A DNA stretch of 64,000 nt from Dorea_A sp016295505 (GTDB taxonomy: Bacteria; Bacillota; Clostridia; Lachnospirales; Lachnospiraceae), in NCBI RefSeq assembly GCF_039832105.1, contig NZ_JBDOHS010000009.1, forward strand, positions 1 through 64,000, given 5' to 3'. The translations under genes were made by a program, and so were the position numbers. Of the stretch, positions 27,063-36,813 are shown piece by piece (position 1 is the stretch's first letter; every line of letters begins with the position of its first letter). The notes under the pieces were generated by a model. It had not been told where the DNA came from. It was given only the letters and a program-made list of their open reading frames with translations, and ran no database searches.

Positions 27063-27998
27063 ATGGCAGTTACAGCTAAGATGGTAAAAGAATTAAGAGA
27101 AATGACTGGCGCAGGAATGATGGACTGTAAAAAAGCTCTTAACGAAACAGATGGCGATATGGATGCAGCTATTGAATACCTGAGAAAAAATGGTGAAGCA
27201 AAGGCTGTTAAGAAAGCTGGACGTATTGCAGCAGAAGGTATCGTTATGGCAGATGTTCAGGGTGATAACACAGCAGCAATCGTTGAAGTTAACTCTGAGA
27301 CAGACTTCGTTGCAAAGAATGCTGATTTCCAGGGATTTGTAAAAGCTGTTGTTAATCAGGCACTTTCTACAGAGAATACAGAGATGGAAGCATTCATGGC
27401 AGAAGCATGGAATGAAGATGCAAGCAAGACTGTTAACGATGCACTGACAGAGAAGATTGCAGTGATCGGAGAGAAGCTCAGCATCAGAAGATTCGAGAAA
27501 GTTACAATTGACAATGGAGCAGTTGTATCTTATATCCATGGTGGCGGAAGAATCGGTGTATTAGTTGTTGCAGAGACAGCAGTTGTTAACGATGCAGTAA
27601 AAGATGCACTTAAGAACGTAGCTATGCAGGTTGCAGCATTAAATGCTAAGTACATCAGCCAGGCTGATATTGAGGCAGATTACATTGAGCATGAGAAAGA
27701 AATCCTTCTTGCTCAGATCATGAACGATCCGAAGGAATCTCAGAAACCGGAGAAGGTTATTCAGGGAATGATCAACGGACGTATCAACAAAGAGATGAAA
27801 GAAATCTGTCTGTTAGATCAGGTATATGTAAAAGCAGAGGATGGAAAACAGTCTGTTGCTAAGTATCTCCAGGAAGTTGGAAAAGCAAACGGAACAGAGA
27901 TCAAGCTTCAGAAATTCGTTCGTTACGAGACAGGTGAAGGTCTTGAGAAGAAGAACGAAGACTTCGCAGCTGAAGTTGCAGCTCAGATGGGAATGTAA
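27063..27998 (+). CDS. tsf: Elongation factor Ts
   Basis: A 311-residue EF-Ts, the nucleotide exchange factor of EF-Tu. The family signature LREMTGAGMMDCKKAL and the core NSETDFVAKN are intact. TTGGAGG stands upstream. In most Clostridia pyrH and frr follow; here the next DNA is non-coding and then prophage-like, so the usual operon is broken or its remainder lies elsewhere. Confidence 0.97.
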   Translation: MAVTAKMVKELREMTGAGMMDCKKALNETDGDMDAAIEYLRKNGEAKAVKKAGRIAAEGIVMADVQGDNTAAIVEVNSETDFVAKNADFQGFVKAVVNQALSTENTEMEAFMAEAWNEDASKTVNDALTEKIAVIGEKLSIRRFEKVTIDNGAVVSYIHGGGRIGVLVVAETAVVNDAVKDALKNVAMQVAALNAKYISQADIEADYIEHEKEILLAQIMNDPKESQKPEKVIQGMINGRINKEMKEICLLDQVYVKAEDGKQSVAKYLQEVGKANGTEIKLQKFVRYETGEGLEKKNEDFAAEVAAQMGM

Positions 27999-28245
27999 GT
28001 ATCTCGGCAAACTTCTGAGTAAGAGACCGCTAAACCCCAGTAAAATCAAGGGATTTGGCAGGTTAAGGTTCAAATATGTAAGTTGAGTAACCTATCATAA
28101 ACTATCGTAAAATTACGCATCTCGATATAGTGTTTTGCGTCAAAGTTGCGTAGAGAATTGCGTACAAGAAATCTGAAGTATCTTCAGCGAAGTTTACGCA
28201 AAATAATGATGAGTTACAGTGTAAGTTTACACATATGTAGTACAG
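27999..28245 (+). other. Non-coding region with clustered TTGCGTA-type heptamers, possible att region
   Basis: No gene is seen. Five copies of a heptamer occur within 90 bases: TTACGCA at 28113 and 28194, TTGCGTC at 28135, TTGCGTA at 28146 and 28158, in both orientations. Clusters like this can be arm-type binding sites of a tyrosine integrase beside an attachment site. The place, between a housekeeping gene and prophage DNA, fits. No integrase gene remains, so this is inference. Confidence 0.35.
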
Positions 28246-28274
28246 GGAGTGGTGGTGAGCCACTCCTTTACTTT
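28246..28274 (+). terminator. Rho-independent terminator
   Basis: GGAGTGG (28246-28252) pairs with CCACTCC (28260-28266), followed by a T-rich stretch. It would end any transcript coming through tsf. Confidence 0.65.
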
Positions 28275-28277
28275 TGC

Positions 28278-28315
28278 AGAAAAAGAAGGCAGACTGGTTT
28301 TGTTCCCAATCTGCC
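28278..28315 (-). terminator. Terminator of the prophage lysis genes
   Basis: Read on the minus strand, GGCAGATT pairs with the AGTCTGCC arm (28288-28295 with 28308-28315, one wobble) and is followed by TTCTTTTTC. It stands about 40 bases after the stop of the membrane-anchored phage gene. Confidence 0.6.
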
Positions 28316-28357
28316 TATCTTATTTTGTCCCGAATAATGTATATTATTAGTGACAAA

Positions 28358-28987
28358 TTAGTTCACGTCGTATCCCAGAGCGTCTTCAACAAATGTGTGA
28401 TTCCGCATATGCGTCTCATACGATTCTTTGATAATGCGATATGCAATATCAACTTCTCCATTTGTTAAACCGTTGGCCTCAATGATTTCCTCGTATTCGG
28501 CGTAGAGCTTAAACACACGATTAAATTGCTCTCTGGTCACCATACAGTTCTTATCAATTACTTTTGCCGCAAAATTAATGATTGTATTACGTTTGCTATC
28601 AATCAATAATGAGAGCGTATCAGCATTGTTCTTATCTAACTTCTTATCCAGTTCCTTTATCCACTTATCGTTTTCTTGGAGACTATGATTAACATTCTCA
28701 ATCCACTCATCACGCAATTTGATATTATCGACACTGTAATGGGAGTTGAATTCATTTAATGTTTCCTTTACATCTTTAAGCATTTCAGGAACCTGTTTCA
28801 AAGTTTCGCGCTCCTGCTTTTTATGTTTAAAGTATTTACGCAATTTAATGCATTCAGGAACTACTTTTCCCTTTATTTCTAATATCTCACCTAATATTTG
28901 AGACGCCAAAAACAAGGCCACAATACCTATTGCAAGCTTGGTTGGCAAATTCAAGTATTCGATATAATTAATCAAGATTACCACCAT
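28358..28987 (-). CDS. Phage membrane-anchored coiled-coil protein
   Basis: A 209-residue protein with one hydrophobic helix (about residues 14-34, LPTKLAIGIVALFLASQILG) followed by a long charged, helical region rich in Lys and Glu. I do not recognise a named family. Its place directly after an amidase gene on the same strand is the usual place of a holin or lysis accessory in Firmicute phages, but a single helix and a long cytoplasmic part are unlike classic holins. The ribosome site is weak. Probably a prophage remnant. Confidence 0.6.
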   Translation of the reverse strand: MVVILINYIEYLNLPTKLAIGIVALFLASQILGEILEIKGKVVPECIKLRKYFKHKKQERETLKQVPEMLKDVKETLNEFNSHYSVDNIKLRDEWIENVNHSLQENDKWIKELDKKLDKNNADTLSLLIDSKRNTIINFAAKVIDKNCMVTREQFNRVFKLYAEYEEIIEANGLTNGEVDIAYRIIKESYETHMRNHTFVEDALGYDVN

Positions 28988-29036
28988 CCATAATTTTTAT
29001 TGAAAGGTGGCGGGAAATGTAATCCCGCCATCATTA

Positions 29037-29785
29037 TTAGACTTTTTCGCAGAAGTCAAGAGAAATCCAGCCTGCGCCGGATTTTAATTTACCCCAGCCT
29101 TTAGCGGAGCCTGCTCCCGCCTTCTCTTCAACAATTGTGAACACCCCTTTGCCTGTGTACTTACCTGTTTTCGCATAGTTAGTACCAGCACCTTTACGGA
29201 TATTCAAATCGCTTACATTGACACGCACTGTATACGGAACTTTTGGCGTAGCAGGTTTATTGCCTGTGTTTCCAACAGTAGAACCGATAGTACAGTAAGA
29301 TGCGTTTTCAAGGTAAATCCATCCAGCACCAGATTTCAGTTTGCCCCATCCATCTTTTACCTCGGTAATAGTGAATGTGCCCTTGCCAGTGTAAGCACCA
29401 GTTGTAGCGTATCCCATACCAGCACCTTTTCTGATATTCAAGTCAGAAATGATTACCTGTACGGTAAACGGAGTAGCAGGGAAGTTTTTGTTTGTCGGGT
29501 TAGAAGGATTAGACGGCGGTGTTACTACAGTAGTTCCGCCCATTTTAGCCTTAACAGCCTGTCTGAACGTATCCATTGTATATCCCATACCTAATCCCTT
29601 CCATAAATGTTCCGGGTCTCCGTGGTTTGTAGCAATACCTCTCGCATGACCTTCTTTGTGAGAAATAATTACTCCGTCAGCGAGCGGGTTGAGCCCATAT
29701 TCTTTACAAAGGAATGCGAAAAGCTCAACAGCAGCTTCGTATGTACGTTTAGCAGATTCATAAAGTGAAGGAGTATGCAGAGCAA
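29037..29785 (-). pseudogene. Phage N-acetylmuramoyl-L-alanine amidase, N-terminus lost
   Basis: What remains is the last part of an amidase catalytic domain (VISHKEGHARGIATNHGDPEHLW, with the zinc-site histidine and the substrate-side motif) and two SH3-type cell-wall binding domains. Each SH3 unit has SDLNIRKGAG, TGxYTGKG and WGKLKSGAGWI. The frame stays open a little further into unrelated DNA, but homology stops near 29775-29790, where group II intron reverse transcriptase sequence begins on the other strand. About the first 100 residues, including most of the catalytic site, are gone, so the enzyme cannot work. Confidence 0.8.
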
Positions 29786-30676
29786 GGATATACATTTGCT
29801 GTAGTTTTGGATTTATCAAAATACTTTGACACACTCAACCATGAAATCCTTATTAACTTACTTCGTAAGAATGTAAAGGATGAACGAGTGGTGCAACTGA
29901 TTAAGCGCTATCTGAAAAGCGGAGTAATGGAAAACGGAGTGGTAATCGAGACAGAGGAAGGTTCGCCACAAGGGGGCAATCTATCGCCACTACTTGCGAA
30001 TATCTATCTCAATGAGTTCGACCAAGAGTTCTTGAGGAGAGGTGTTCCATGCATAAGATATGCGGACGACATCGTGCTCCTTGCAAAGAGCAAACGAGCC
30101 TCGGAGAGCCTATTGGAAAGCAGTACAAGTTTTCTTGAAGAAAAGCTGAAGCTTACAGTAAACAGAGAGAAAAGCCGTACTGTCAGCGTGTTTGCAATCC
30201 GAAATTTTAAGTTCCTTGGCTTTGCATTGGGAAAGAATGGGAACGGTATTTATGTTCGAGTCCATTCAAAGTCATGGAAGAAGTTTAAGTCGAGGCTGAA
30301 AGAGTTATCTTCCCGTAAGTCTGTACAGTCAATCAAGCCAAGCCTTGGAAAAATCAAGGTGTATGCGAGAGGATGGCTTAACTACTACGGAATAGCAAGC
30401 ATGAAGAATAATATCGAGGAGATCAACGGATGGCTCTATCACAGAATACGAATGTGCATATGGAAGCAATGGAAACTCCCGAGGACTAAGATGAGAAATC
30501 TGATTAAAATGGGGATTCCCGAATACTATGCATATATGGCGGCTAACAGTCGCAGAGGTCATTGGTTCTGCGCAAACTTGACGACGGTCAAAAGAGCAAT
30601 GACAAAAGAAAGACTGATAAACAGTGGCTTTTATGATTTAGCCACAGCCTATCAGTCTGTGCACGTCAACTATTGA
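29765..30676 (+). pseudogene. Group II intron reverse transcriptase/maturase, C-terminal part
   Basis: The reading frame gives about 300 residues beginning at RT block 3 (AVVLDLSKYFDTLNHE). It includes SPQGGNLSPLLANI, the catalytic RYADDIVLL, and the thumb/maturase region ending WKQWKLPRTKMRNLIK. There is no endonuclease domain, as expected for class C. Blocks 0 to 2 are absent; the GTG start at 29765 is an accident of the joint, since the first codons also read as amidase on the other strand. The N-terminal part is encoded at 40932-41243; about 55-60 residues are missing between the two. Confidence 0.85.
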
Positions 30677-30747
30677 AACCGCCGTGTACCGAACGGTATG
30701 CACGGTGGTGTGAGAGGACGGGAGCTAATCACTCCCTCCTACTCGAT
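29775..30747 (+). mobile_element. Group IIC intron, 3' half only
   Basis: This fragment holds the C-terminal two thirds of an intron reverse transcriptase (29765-30676) and the 3' ribozyme domains. Domain V is seen at about 30679-30708 (CCGCCGTG...CACGGTGG hairpin). Domain VI follows at about 30720-30740 (GGAG...CTCC with a bulged A), and the intron ends near 30747 after CTACTCGAT, the usual class C ending. The 5' part is missing here. It lies 10 kb downstream in the same orientation (40473-41238). Confidence 0.85.
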
Positions 30748-30911
30748 TCTGCCAAAATCTTTACATAAAAAAGGATTATGTACGGCATATTTTTGAATGA
30801 TTTTTAAAATTAATTGAAAAAACTACCTTTTTGTGTGGGGTAATTTGTTTTCATACTTGATAAAATGATTTAAATAGAGGAATAGGACCATGATGGAGGT
30901 AGTTTGAGAGT

Positions 30912-33900
30912 ATGGGAGAGCGAAGATTAAAGAAAAAAAGAAAACGAATCATAGCCGGCGTTTTATTATTGGTAATGATTGTGCAAATGTTTCCGTTGTC
31001 AGTCATGGCAAATCCATCTTCGGACAAGCTGATATTTTCGGCGGATGGAGGAGAAAATACGATTACGGTTACACCGAAACAGGAAGAGCCAGATGAAGGA
31101 ACCGAGGAAATTTTTAATAATGGTATTCTTGATTTTTCCTGTGATGTAGTTACCCTTGACAGGGATTATGCACAGACTGTGAAGGTGAAAGTAACCAATA
31201 AGTCTGAGAAGATGGTCCAATATTATCTGGAAGCTGAGAATAGTTATGAGGATATATATCTTAATTTCGTGCAGGAAGGTTCTGAAAATGCAAAAATGGT
31301 CATTGAGCCACAGGAAACACAGGAAATTGAATTGAGTGTGTTTCTTCAAAATGCTGCAGAAGATACATATCGGATTCCTATTACAGCCTATGTGAATGAT
31401 GGTGAGGAAGGTTTTTGGTCCGCTGCTGTCCAGAAACGTATTCTTTTCCACTGTAAACAGAGTGATTTCAATGTGAGTATCGTACCACAAGAGAGTGGAT
31501 CACCTGCTCAAAAAGCGTATCGTATCACAAATAATGGAGAGAAAATTACAGATCTTACATTGAGTGCAAGTGATAGTGTGAAAGATTATTTGATCTTTTC
31601 ACCGGCAATTGAAAATTATACGTTGGATACAGGGGAGTCAGTTTCGACTACGGTGTCTTGTGATCTGGGTCTTATGAAAGAGAATGATGTTTCAAATGTT
31701 GAAGGAGAACTGATTGTATCTTCCGGTAAGCAAAATGTTAAACAATCTATTTCTTTTGAAAAAACAGATGATGTTAAGGAAATTGATGCGTGGAGGCTGG
31801 CGCTTTATCAGGAGAAAAGTTCTTATTATACGATAGATCAGCCGGAATTTGCAGATAATTTTGAAACTCCAAATGATTCGGCAAAAGCTTCTATGAAAAG
31901 ACGGAGCAACGAATGGACAGAAGAGAGAGTTATTGAACTTTGCCATTTGAATATGGAAGAGGGGGGAATTAGTGAAGAGAATCCAATATCACTGACAGCA
32001 ACCTATCCATATATTGATGAAGAGGGGAAACAGCAACAAATTACGATTGAAACAAATGTTTTTAGTCATATGATAGCGGAACCACAAGAGAATCGAATCA
32101 AGTATAAACAAACAAAATTAGATGGGACATCAATTGGAGATCATGTGGCGTGTTATGTTCTAACAAGTGCTAATTTGGAGAAAGCTGATTATCTTGACGC
32201 TATAAGTACTTATTTAAAAGAGGCTTCAAATTTTGTTAACTTAGAAGAGGATGCGAAGCTCATATTTGATAAAGTTTGGGAAGCATTTTCCGGCAAAGAG
32301 ATGGGTGGTGGTGAAATTTTTGTTAAATCCATCATTCGAGATACGGCATGGGATGCGTTTGAAGTAGGGACAAAAGATTATACAAAGGATATATTAGAAG
32401 CTTCCAAAGGCATTTCAAAGGTCTTTGGTGATATGTCTGATGCTGCAAAAGCAGGGAAATATATGGCTGTGATGTCTAATCCTACCATTGAGAAAAGCGA
32501 GAAAGATAAAGCAAGTGCGCATTTGTTGATGCATATGGCGAGCGTTGGAATCAAGGCCATTAAAAGCACGCCCCAAGGAAAAGTTTCCTTCTTTACGGCA
32601 GGACCGGAAAAGGCTATAGAAATTTTGAATAAAATGGATGAGATCCGATATTCAGATATGAGCGATGAGGAGTTTGGACTTTATTTCCAACAACTGGTAT
32701 ATGGATCTCAATGCACGAATGTAGGAAGCGTTAAGAGTCAAGTGAAAATAAATAGTCTTGCACGCGGAATGCAGGGATTTTGGGGAATGAATAGGGCATA
32801 TTATCAGCTTGGTAATAACAGTTATACAAATGCAGAAATATTAGAACTATTTGGTAATTCCAAGTCAAAACGAAAAAGAAATACAGGATTAACAGAGGAT
32901 GATTTCGCTTCTCATCCGGATGCAAATGTAGTAGTCACAACAGGTCGATTAAGTAATGAAGCATTATCCTATGCTTATCAAGATACGACGAATCAGATAT
33001 TTAAAGTAAATGGTACACAAATAGGAAGCATAACAACGAATGGTTTGTCAGGTCTCTATAATGTTGCTCTTGTTACAGATACTTTTCAACAGGGAGTAAA
33101 TACTGTTATTCGGGATTATGATACAAATCCGGGTAGTTATAAGGTGACGGCAGATACGGAATATAATACATTGGTACCGGATGATTCAACACTGTTTTAT
33201 TCAGATTCCCTGGATACGTTAGATGATATTCGGTGTATCCCGGATTTTGCAATCTATGCAGAAAATATCCGCAATCAGGAGAAAAATATAATCGGAGAAA
33301 AAATGGAGATTCCTTTTACAATTTATAATCGTGGACCACGTGGTGGATGGACAGATGTCAGTGTGACAGCAGAGGGAGAGACTGTCTATACAGAGAAAAA
33401 CGTGTATGTTGGACCATTTGGATCTGCAGATTTAAGTTTTACCATGACTCCTCAGAAAGAGAGAAATAAAATCACCGTTTCTTTGGAAAATAAGACAGAA
33501 TATGTAGAAGAACGTACCATTGAAAATAATACGGCAACAAAAGTTTTGAGAGCTGAAAAAATGGAGGCTCCGGAAATTGTTAAGATCAGTCCGGAATTAA
33601 TTGAATTAAAAGAAACAGATAAAGGAGCCTTTGTTTCAGCCCTTTTTAAAAATGGGAAGTGGATGAAATCCGTTCAATTTAGTCTGGATGAGGATGCATG
33701 GACAGAAACTTATGAATGTGATGGAAAAGATCGATACTCTGCTCTGCTCCCGATAAAATATTTGGCTGAGAAAGATTCTCATACACTGAAAGTCATAGCG
33801 ACTTATCAAGATGGAACAAGTGAGACAAAAACAATATCAGGAGAGATCCCTGTTTCTGTTAAAATCAAAAAGGGTATATCGTTTACCTGTGTAGGACGAA

Positions 33901-36674
33901 ACCCCAGAACAGAACTTGTAGTTGAAAAAGAAGATGCTTTTGAAAAGATTGATCCAGATTGTTATGAGATTGTCAGTCATGTTACATATGATGACAAAAC
34001 AAAACAAACGATTTATCAAGAGACTATATATTTTGATGAGTCCTACAAACCTTCTGAAGATTGTAAGGTTTTCATTGTCGGTAATGATGAAAGAATGGAT
34101 CTAATCCCATTGAATAAGATTCAGAATAAAGAAATTTCGGGAAATCCATCTGGCAAGGTAATGGTAACAGCAGATTCAGAGAATATAAGAAGTATTTCAG
34201 TTTCCTGTGCAAAGCTAAATGGAAAAATGTTGCCGGGCTACTGTTGGCTTGACAAAACGGTATATATTGGCGAAGGTATTTCAGACGTTCATCTTAAGAT
34301 TAACTATTCTTGTAATGGACACTATCAAACAATAGAAAAAGATTTGGATGAATTGTCTTCTGAACAAACCATCCATTTACAGGATACTTCGAAAAAAGTT
34401 GTATTAACCAATGCGTCCGGAGATTTGACAAATGCATTGCTAATTATGAAGAATCAGGGGGGCTCAGAATCTTCGTATGGACTTTCGGTAGAACAAACTG
34501 AAGATGGCCAGTCGGTGATTTGTTTTGATGATGCGATATGGAAGAATATTACAAATGCCAAAACAGTTTCTCTTGTATGCAGTGATAATTCAGCAATTTA
34601 TCAAATGGATCCAAGAACAATGGAAGGTTCGGTTGATCTGAAAGAATTGAAGAAGGATTATCATAAGATTTCATATAAGGAAAGCGATGCCAAGATTCAA
34701 AAGAGTGTGATTTGCTTGATGAATTATGATTTTACTGCAAATTCAGATACGATGTTACTGGCTCCCGGAGATTATCAAATTGAGACGGATTATACGATAA
34801 ATGGAGTTGCCCTTCATAACAGGCAGGAGATAACAATAGCAGATCAGGATGTAGTCCTTGAACTGCCGGAGAATTCTTCAGAGACTACGGTTACACTGAA
34901 TTGGTCGACTATTTACGATCTTGTTCAAGTATCTTATGATTCGCCAGATGGCTGGGTTAATGATCAGACTGTAGAGAATGGACAAAAGATCGTCTGCCAG
35001 ACAGGAGAACAGAATATTTATATCTCAGCGCGACTGAAGGATGGCAGTAATATTAATATTAGCAAGACAGTAGATATTGCTGAAAATACGAATACCAATA
35101 TCGAACTTTCCAATCAGTTCCACGGCAATGTGACGGCTCTTATGAATGGTGAAGCAACGCAAGAGGCTTCTGTAGAAGCAGGAAAGCAGATTGTGCTCAG
35201 TATGAGTGAACTGACAGATGGCGCCGGTAATAATTTCAATAATTATTATCAGGGAAACGGAATGAAGCCAACACTGATTCTGACCAATATTAGGGATGAA
35301 TCCAATACGGTAGAGATAAATGCTGAGCAGAATTATTACTATTTGGATAATTGGTCAAATTATACCTTTACCGTACCGAAAGTAGAGGGTACCTATCGGT
35401 ATCGTATAGAATGGAAGGTTCCGATTATGGAGCATGTTCATGTTCTGCAGAAAATTACTGCCACTGAAGCAGATTGTGAAACAGACGGAAATATAGAATA
35501 TTATCTTTGTGAAGAATGTGGTGGCCGGTTCAAAGATGCAGAGGGTACAAAGGAGATTTCGGAAGAGGATATTTTGATTCCGGCTAAAGGACATCATTGG
35601 GGTGAATGGATCGTTATAGTTCCGGCAACGGAAGAACAAGAAGGACAGGAACAGCGTGTCTGCGAGAATAATAGTACGCATGCAGAGACACGTGTGATCC
35701 CGAAATTGACACATACACACGAGCTGGTATTCGTTCTGGCAAAAGAAGCCACTTATGAAGCAGATGGTAATATTGCGTATTATCATTGTAAATGCGGACG
35801 TATTTTTGCAGATGAAAATGGTGAAAAGGAACTCACGGAAGAAGATGTTGTGATTCCAAAACTGGTTCAACATATTCACAGTATAACAAAAGTTGGGGCA
35901 AAAGAAGCCACTTGTGAGGAAGCAGGAAACAGAGAGTATTATTATTGTGATCTTTGCGGAAAGTATTTTGAAGATACGAATGGTGAAAAAGAAGTTTCAA
36001 AAGATGATTTGATTATTTTACCAAAGGGTCACGACTGGGGTGAATGGACAATCAGTAAAGAACCAACCGCCGATGAACCAGGTGAGATGATCCGGGTATG
36101 TAAGAATGACAACAATCACGTAGAGAAACAGAAAATACCGCCAACCGGACAGCCAGAACAGCCGGACATTGATTATCAGATCATCAGGACAGGCGATCTG
36201 GTTTGGACAAAAGATTCGAATAAGACATTGCCGTTGTTTATAAGAAGAACTCCTGAAAAAGAAGGAAGCCTTGAGCATTTCAGAAATGTGACGGTTGATG
36301 GAACACGGCTGGATTCGGCTGATTACGATATTGACGGAGGTGAAAATCCGGGAACTGTTCTCGGTATTCAGTTATGGCCTTCCTGTCTTCAGAAACTGGC
36401 AAACGGCGAGCACGTCGTTCAGGTAATTTTTGATGATGGTAAGCTTGATGTGAAGTTAAAGATTGTGAAGCAAGAAGAATCTGGGGGAACAAATTCTCCG
36501 GACACCGGAGATGGAAACCAGAATTCCTCCGGAAAAAATGAAAAATTAACTTCTGATACAACATCATCAAAGACCGGAGACTCCGCAGATCTGACTCTGT
36601 GGATCACATTATCGGTGGCGTCTATAGCGGGGGCCGGCAGTATATGCGTTATCAAACGCAAAAAGAAAAGATAA
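30912..36674 (+). CDS. Giant sortase-anchored surface protein
   Basis: A 1920-residue cell-surface protein. It has a basic signal peptide (LLLVMIVQMFPLSVMA), Ig-like/CARDB-type beta domains (about 60-290 and again near 790-880, PFTIYNRGPRGGWTDVSVT) and a helical middle (400-690). More beta domains follow. Near 1500-1750 are three repeats of the form HxHxLxxxxAxEAxCxxxGNxxYYxCxxCGxxFxDxxGxKE, each with CxxC or CxC. The end is a sorting signal: SKTG, hydrophobic LTLWITLSVASIAGAG, then KRKKKR. The motif is SxTG-like rather than LPxTG. It is probably an adhesin or ligand-binding protein, and the two-component genes just downstream may control it. Base composition looks richer in AT than the chromosome backbone here. 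Confidence 0.82.
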   Translation: MGERRLKKKRKRIIAGVLLLVMIVQMFPLSVMANPSSDKLIFSADGGENTITVTPKQEEPDEGTEEIFNNGILDFSCDVVTLDRDYAQTVKVKVTNKSEKMVQYYLEAENSYEDIYLNFVQEGSENAKMVIEPQETQEIELSVFLQNAAEDTYRIPITAYVNDGEEGFWSAAVQKRILFHCKQSDFNVSIVPQESGSPAQKAYRITNNGEKITDLTLSASDSVKDYLIFSPAIENYTLDTGESVSTTVSCDLGLMKENDVSNVEGELIVSSGKQNVKQSISFEKTDDVKEIDAWRLALYQEKSSYYTIDQPEFADNFETPNDSAKASMKRRSNEWTEERVIELCHLNMEEGGISEENPISLTATYPYIDEEGKQQQITIETNVFSHMIAEPQENRIKYKQTKLDGTSIGDHVACYVLTSANLEKADYLDAISTYLKEASNFVNLEEDAKLIFDKVWEAFSGKEMGGGEIFVKSIIRDTAWDAFEVGTKDYTKDILEASKGISKVFGDMSDAAKAGKYMAVMSNPTIEKSEKDKASAHLLMHMASVGIKAIKSTPQGKVSFFTAGPEKAIEILNKMDEIRYSDMSDEEFGLYFQQLVYGSQCTNVGSVKSQVKINSLARGMQGFWGMNRAYYQLGNNSYTNAEILELFGNSKSKRKRNTGLTEDDFASHPDANVVVTTGRLSNEALSYAYQDTTNQIFKVNGTQIGSITTNGLSGLYNVALVTDTFQQGVNTVIRDYDTNPGSYKVTADTEYNTLVPDDSTLFYSDSLDTLDDIRCIPDFAIYAENIRNQEKNIIGEKMEIPFTIYNRGPRGGWTDVSVTAEGETVYTEKNVYVGPFGSADLSFTMTPQKERNKITVSLENKTEYVEERTIENNTATKVLRAEKMEAPEIVKISPELIELKETDKGAFVSALFKNGKWMKSVQFSLDEDAWTETYECDGKDRYSALLPIKYLAEKDSHTLKVIATYQDGTSETKTISGEIPVSVKIKKGISFTCVGRNPRTELVVEKEDAFEKIDPDCYEIVSHVTYDDKTKQTIYQETIYFDESYKPSEDCKVFIVGNDERMDLIPLNKIQNKEISGNPSGKVMVTADSENIRSISVSCAKLNGKMLPGYCWLDKTVYIGEGISDVHLKINYSCNGHYQTIEKDLDELSSEQTIHLQDTSKKVVLTNASGDLTNALLIMKNQGGSESSYGLSVEQTEDGQSVICFDDAIWKNITNAKTVSLVCSDNSAIYQMDPRTMEGSVDLKELKKDYHKISYKESDAKIQKSVICLMNYDFTANSDTMLLAPGDYQIETDYTINGVALHNRQEITIADQDVVLELPENSSETTVTLNWSTIYDLVQVSYDSPDGWVNDQTVENGQKIVCQTGEQNIYISARLKDGSNINISKTVDIAENTNTNIELSNQFHGNVTALMNGEATQEASVEAGKQIVLSMSELTDGAGNNFNNYYQGNGMKPTLILTNIRDESNTVEINAEQNYYYLDNWSNYTFTVPKVEGTYRYRIEWKVPIMEHVHVLQKITATEADCETDGNIEYYLCEECGGRFKDAEGTKEISEEDILIPAKGHHWGEWIVIVPATEEQEGQEQRVCENNSTHAETRVIPKLTHTHELVFVLAKEATYEADGNIAYYHCKCGRIFADENGEKELTEEDVVIPKLVQHIHSITKVGAKEATCEEAGNREYYYCDLCGKYFEDTNGEKEVSKDDLIILPKGHDWGEWTISKEPTADEPGEMIRVCKNDNNHVEKQKIPPTGQPEQPDIDYQIIRTGDLVWTKDSNKTLPLFIRRTPEKEGSLEHFRNVTVDGTRLDSADYDIDGGENPGTVLGIQLWPSCLQKLANGEHVVQVIFDDGKLDVKLKIVKQEESGGTNSPDTGDGNQNSSGKNEKLTSDTTSSKTGDSADLTLWITLSVASIAGAGSICVIKRKKKR

Positions 36675-36690
36675 GATTTAATTAAAAGGG

Positions 36691-36748
36691 AAATACCCAC
36701 AAGCCGAATGGTACTTTCTGCATCTTACGCTTGTGGGTATTGTTTTTA
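36691..36748 (+). terminator. Rho-independent terminator
   Basis: AATACCCACAAGC (36692-36704) pairs perfectly with GCTTGTGGGTATT (36729-36741), then GTTTTTATG. The 24-base loop is long. It separates the surface protein from the signalling operon; TATAAT at 36752-36757 just after it may be the next -10. Confidence 0.75.
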
Positions 36749-36813
36749 TGTTATAATACTTTTATTATTCATTGTAGATTGGTTAAAATTATCTTTCAGT
36801 AGAAAGGGGGGAT

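Noticed and set aside
28146..28468. Short plus-strand frames after tsf
   Set aside because: They lack ribosome sites, cross terminators and overlap the minus-strand phage gene.
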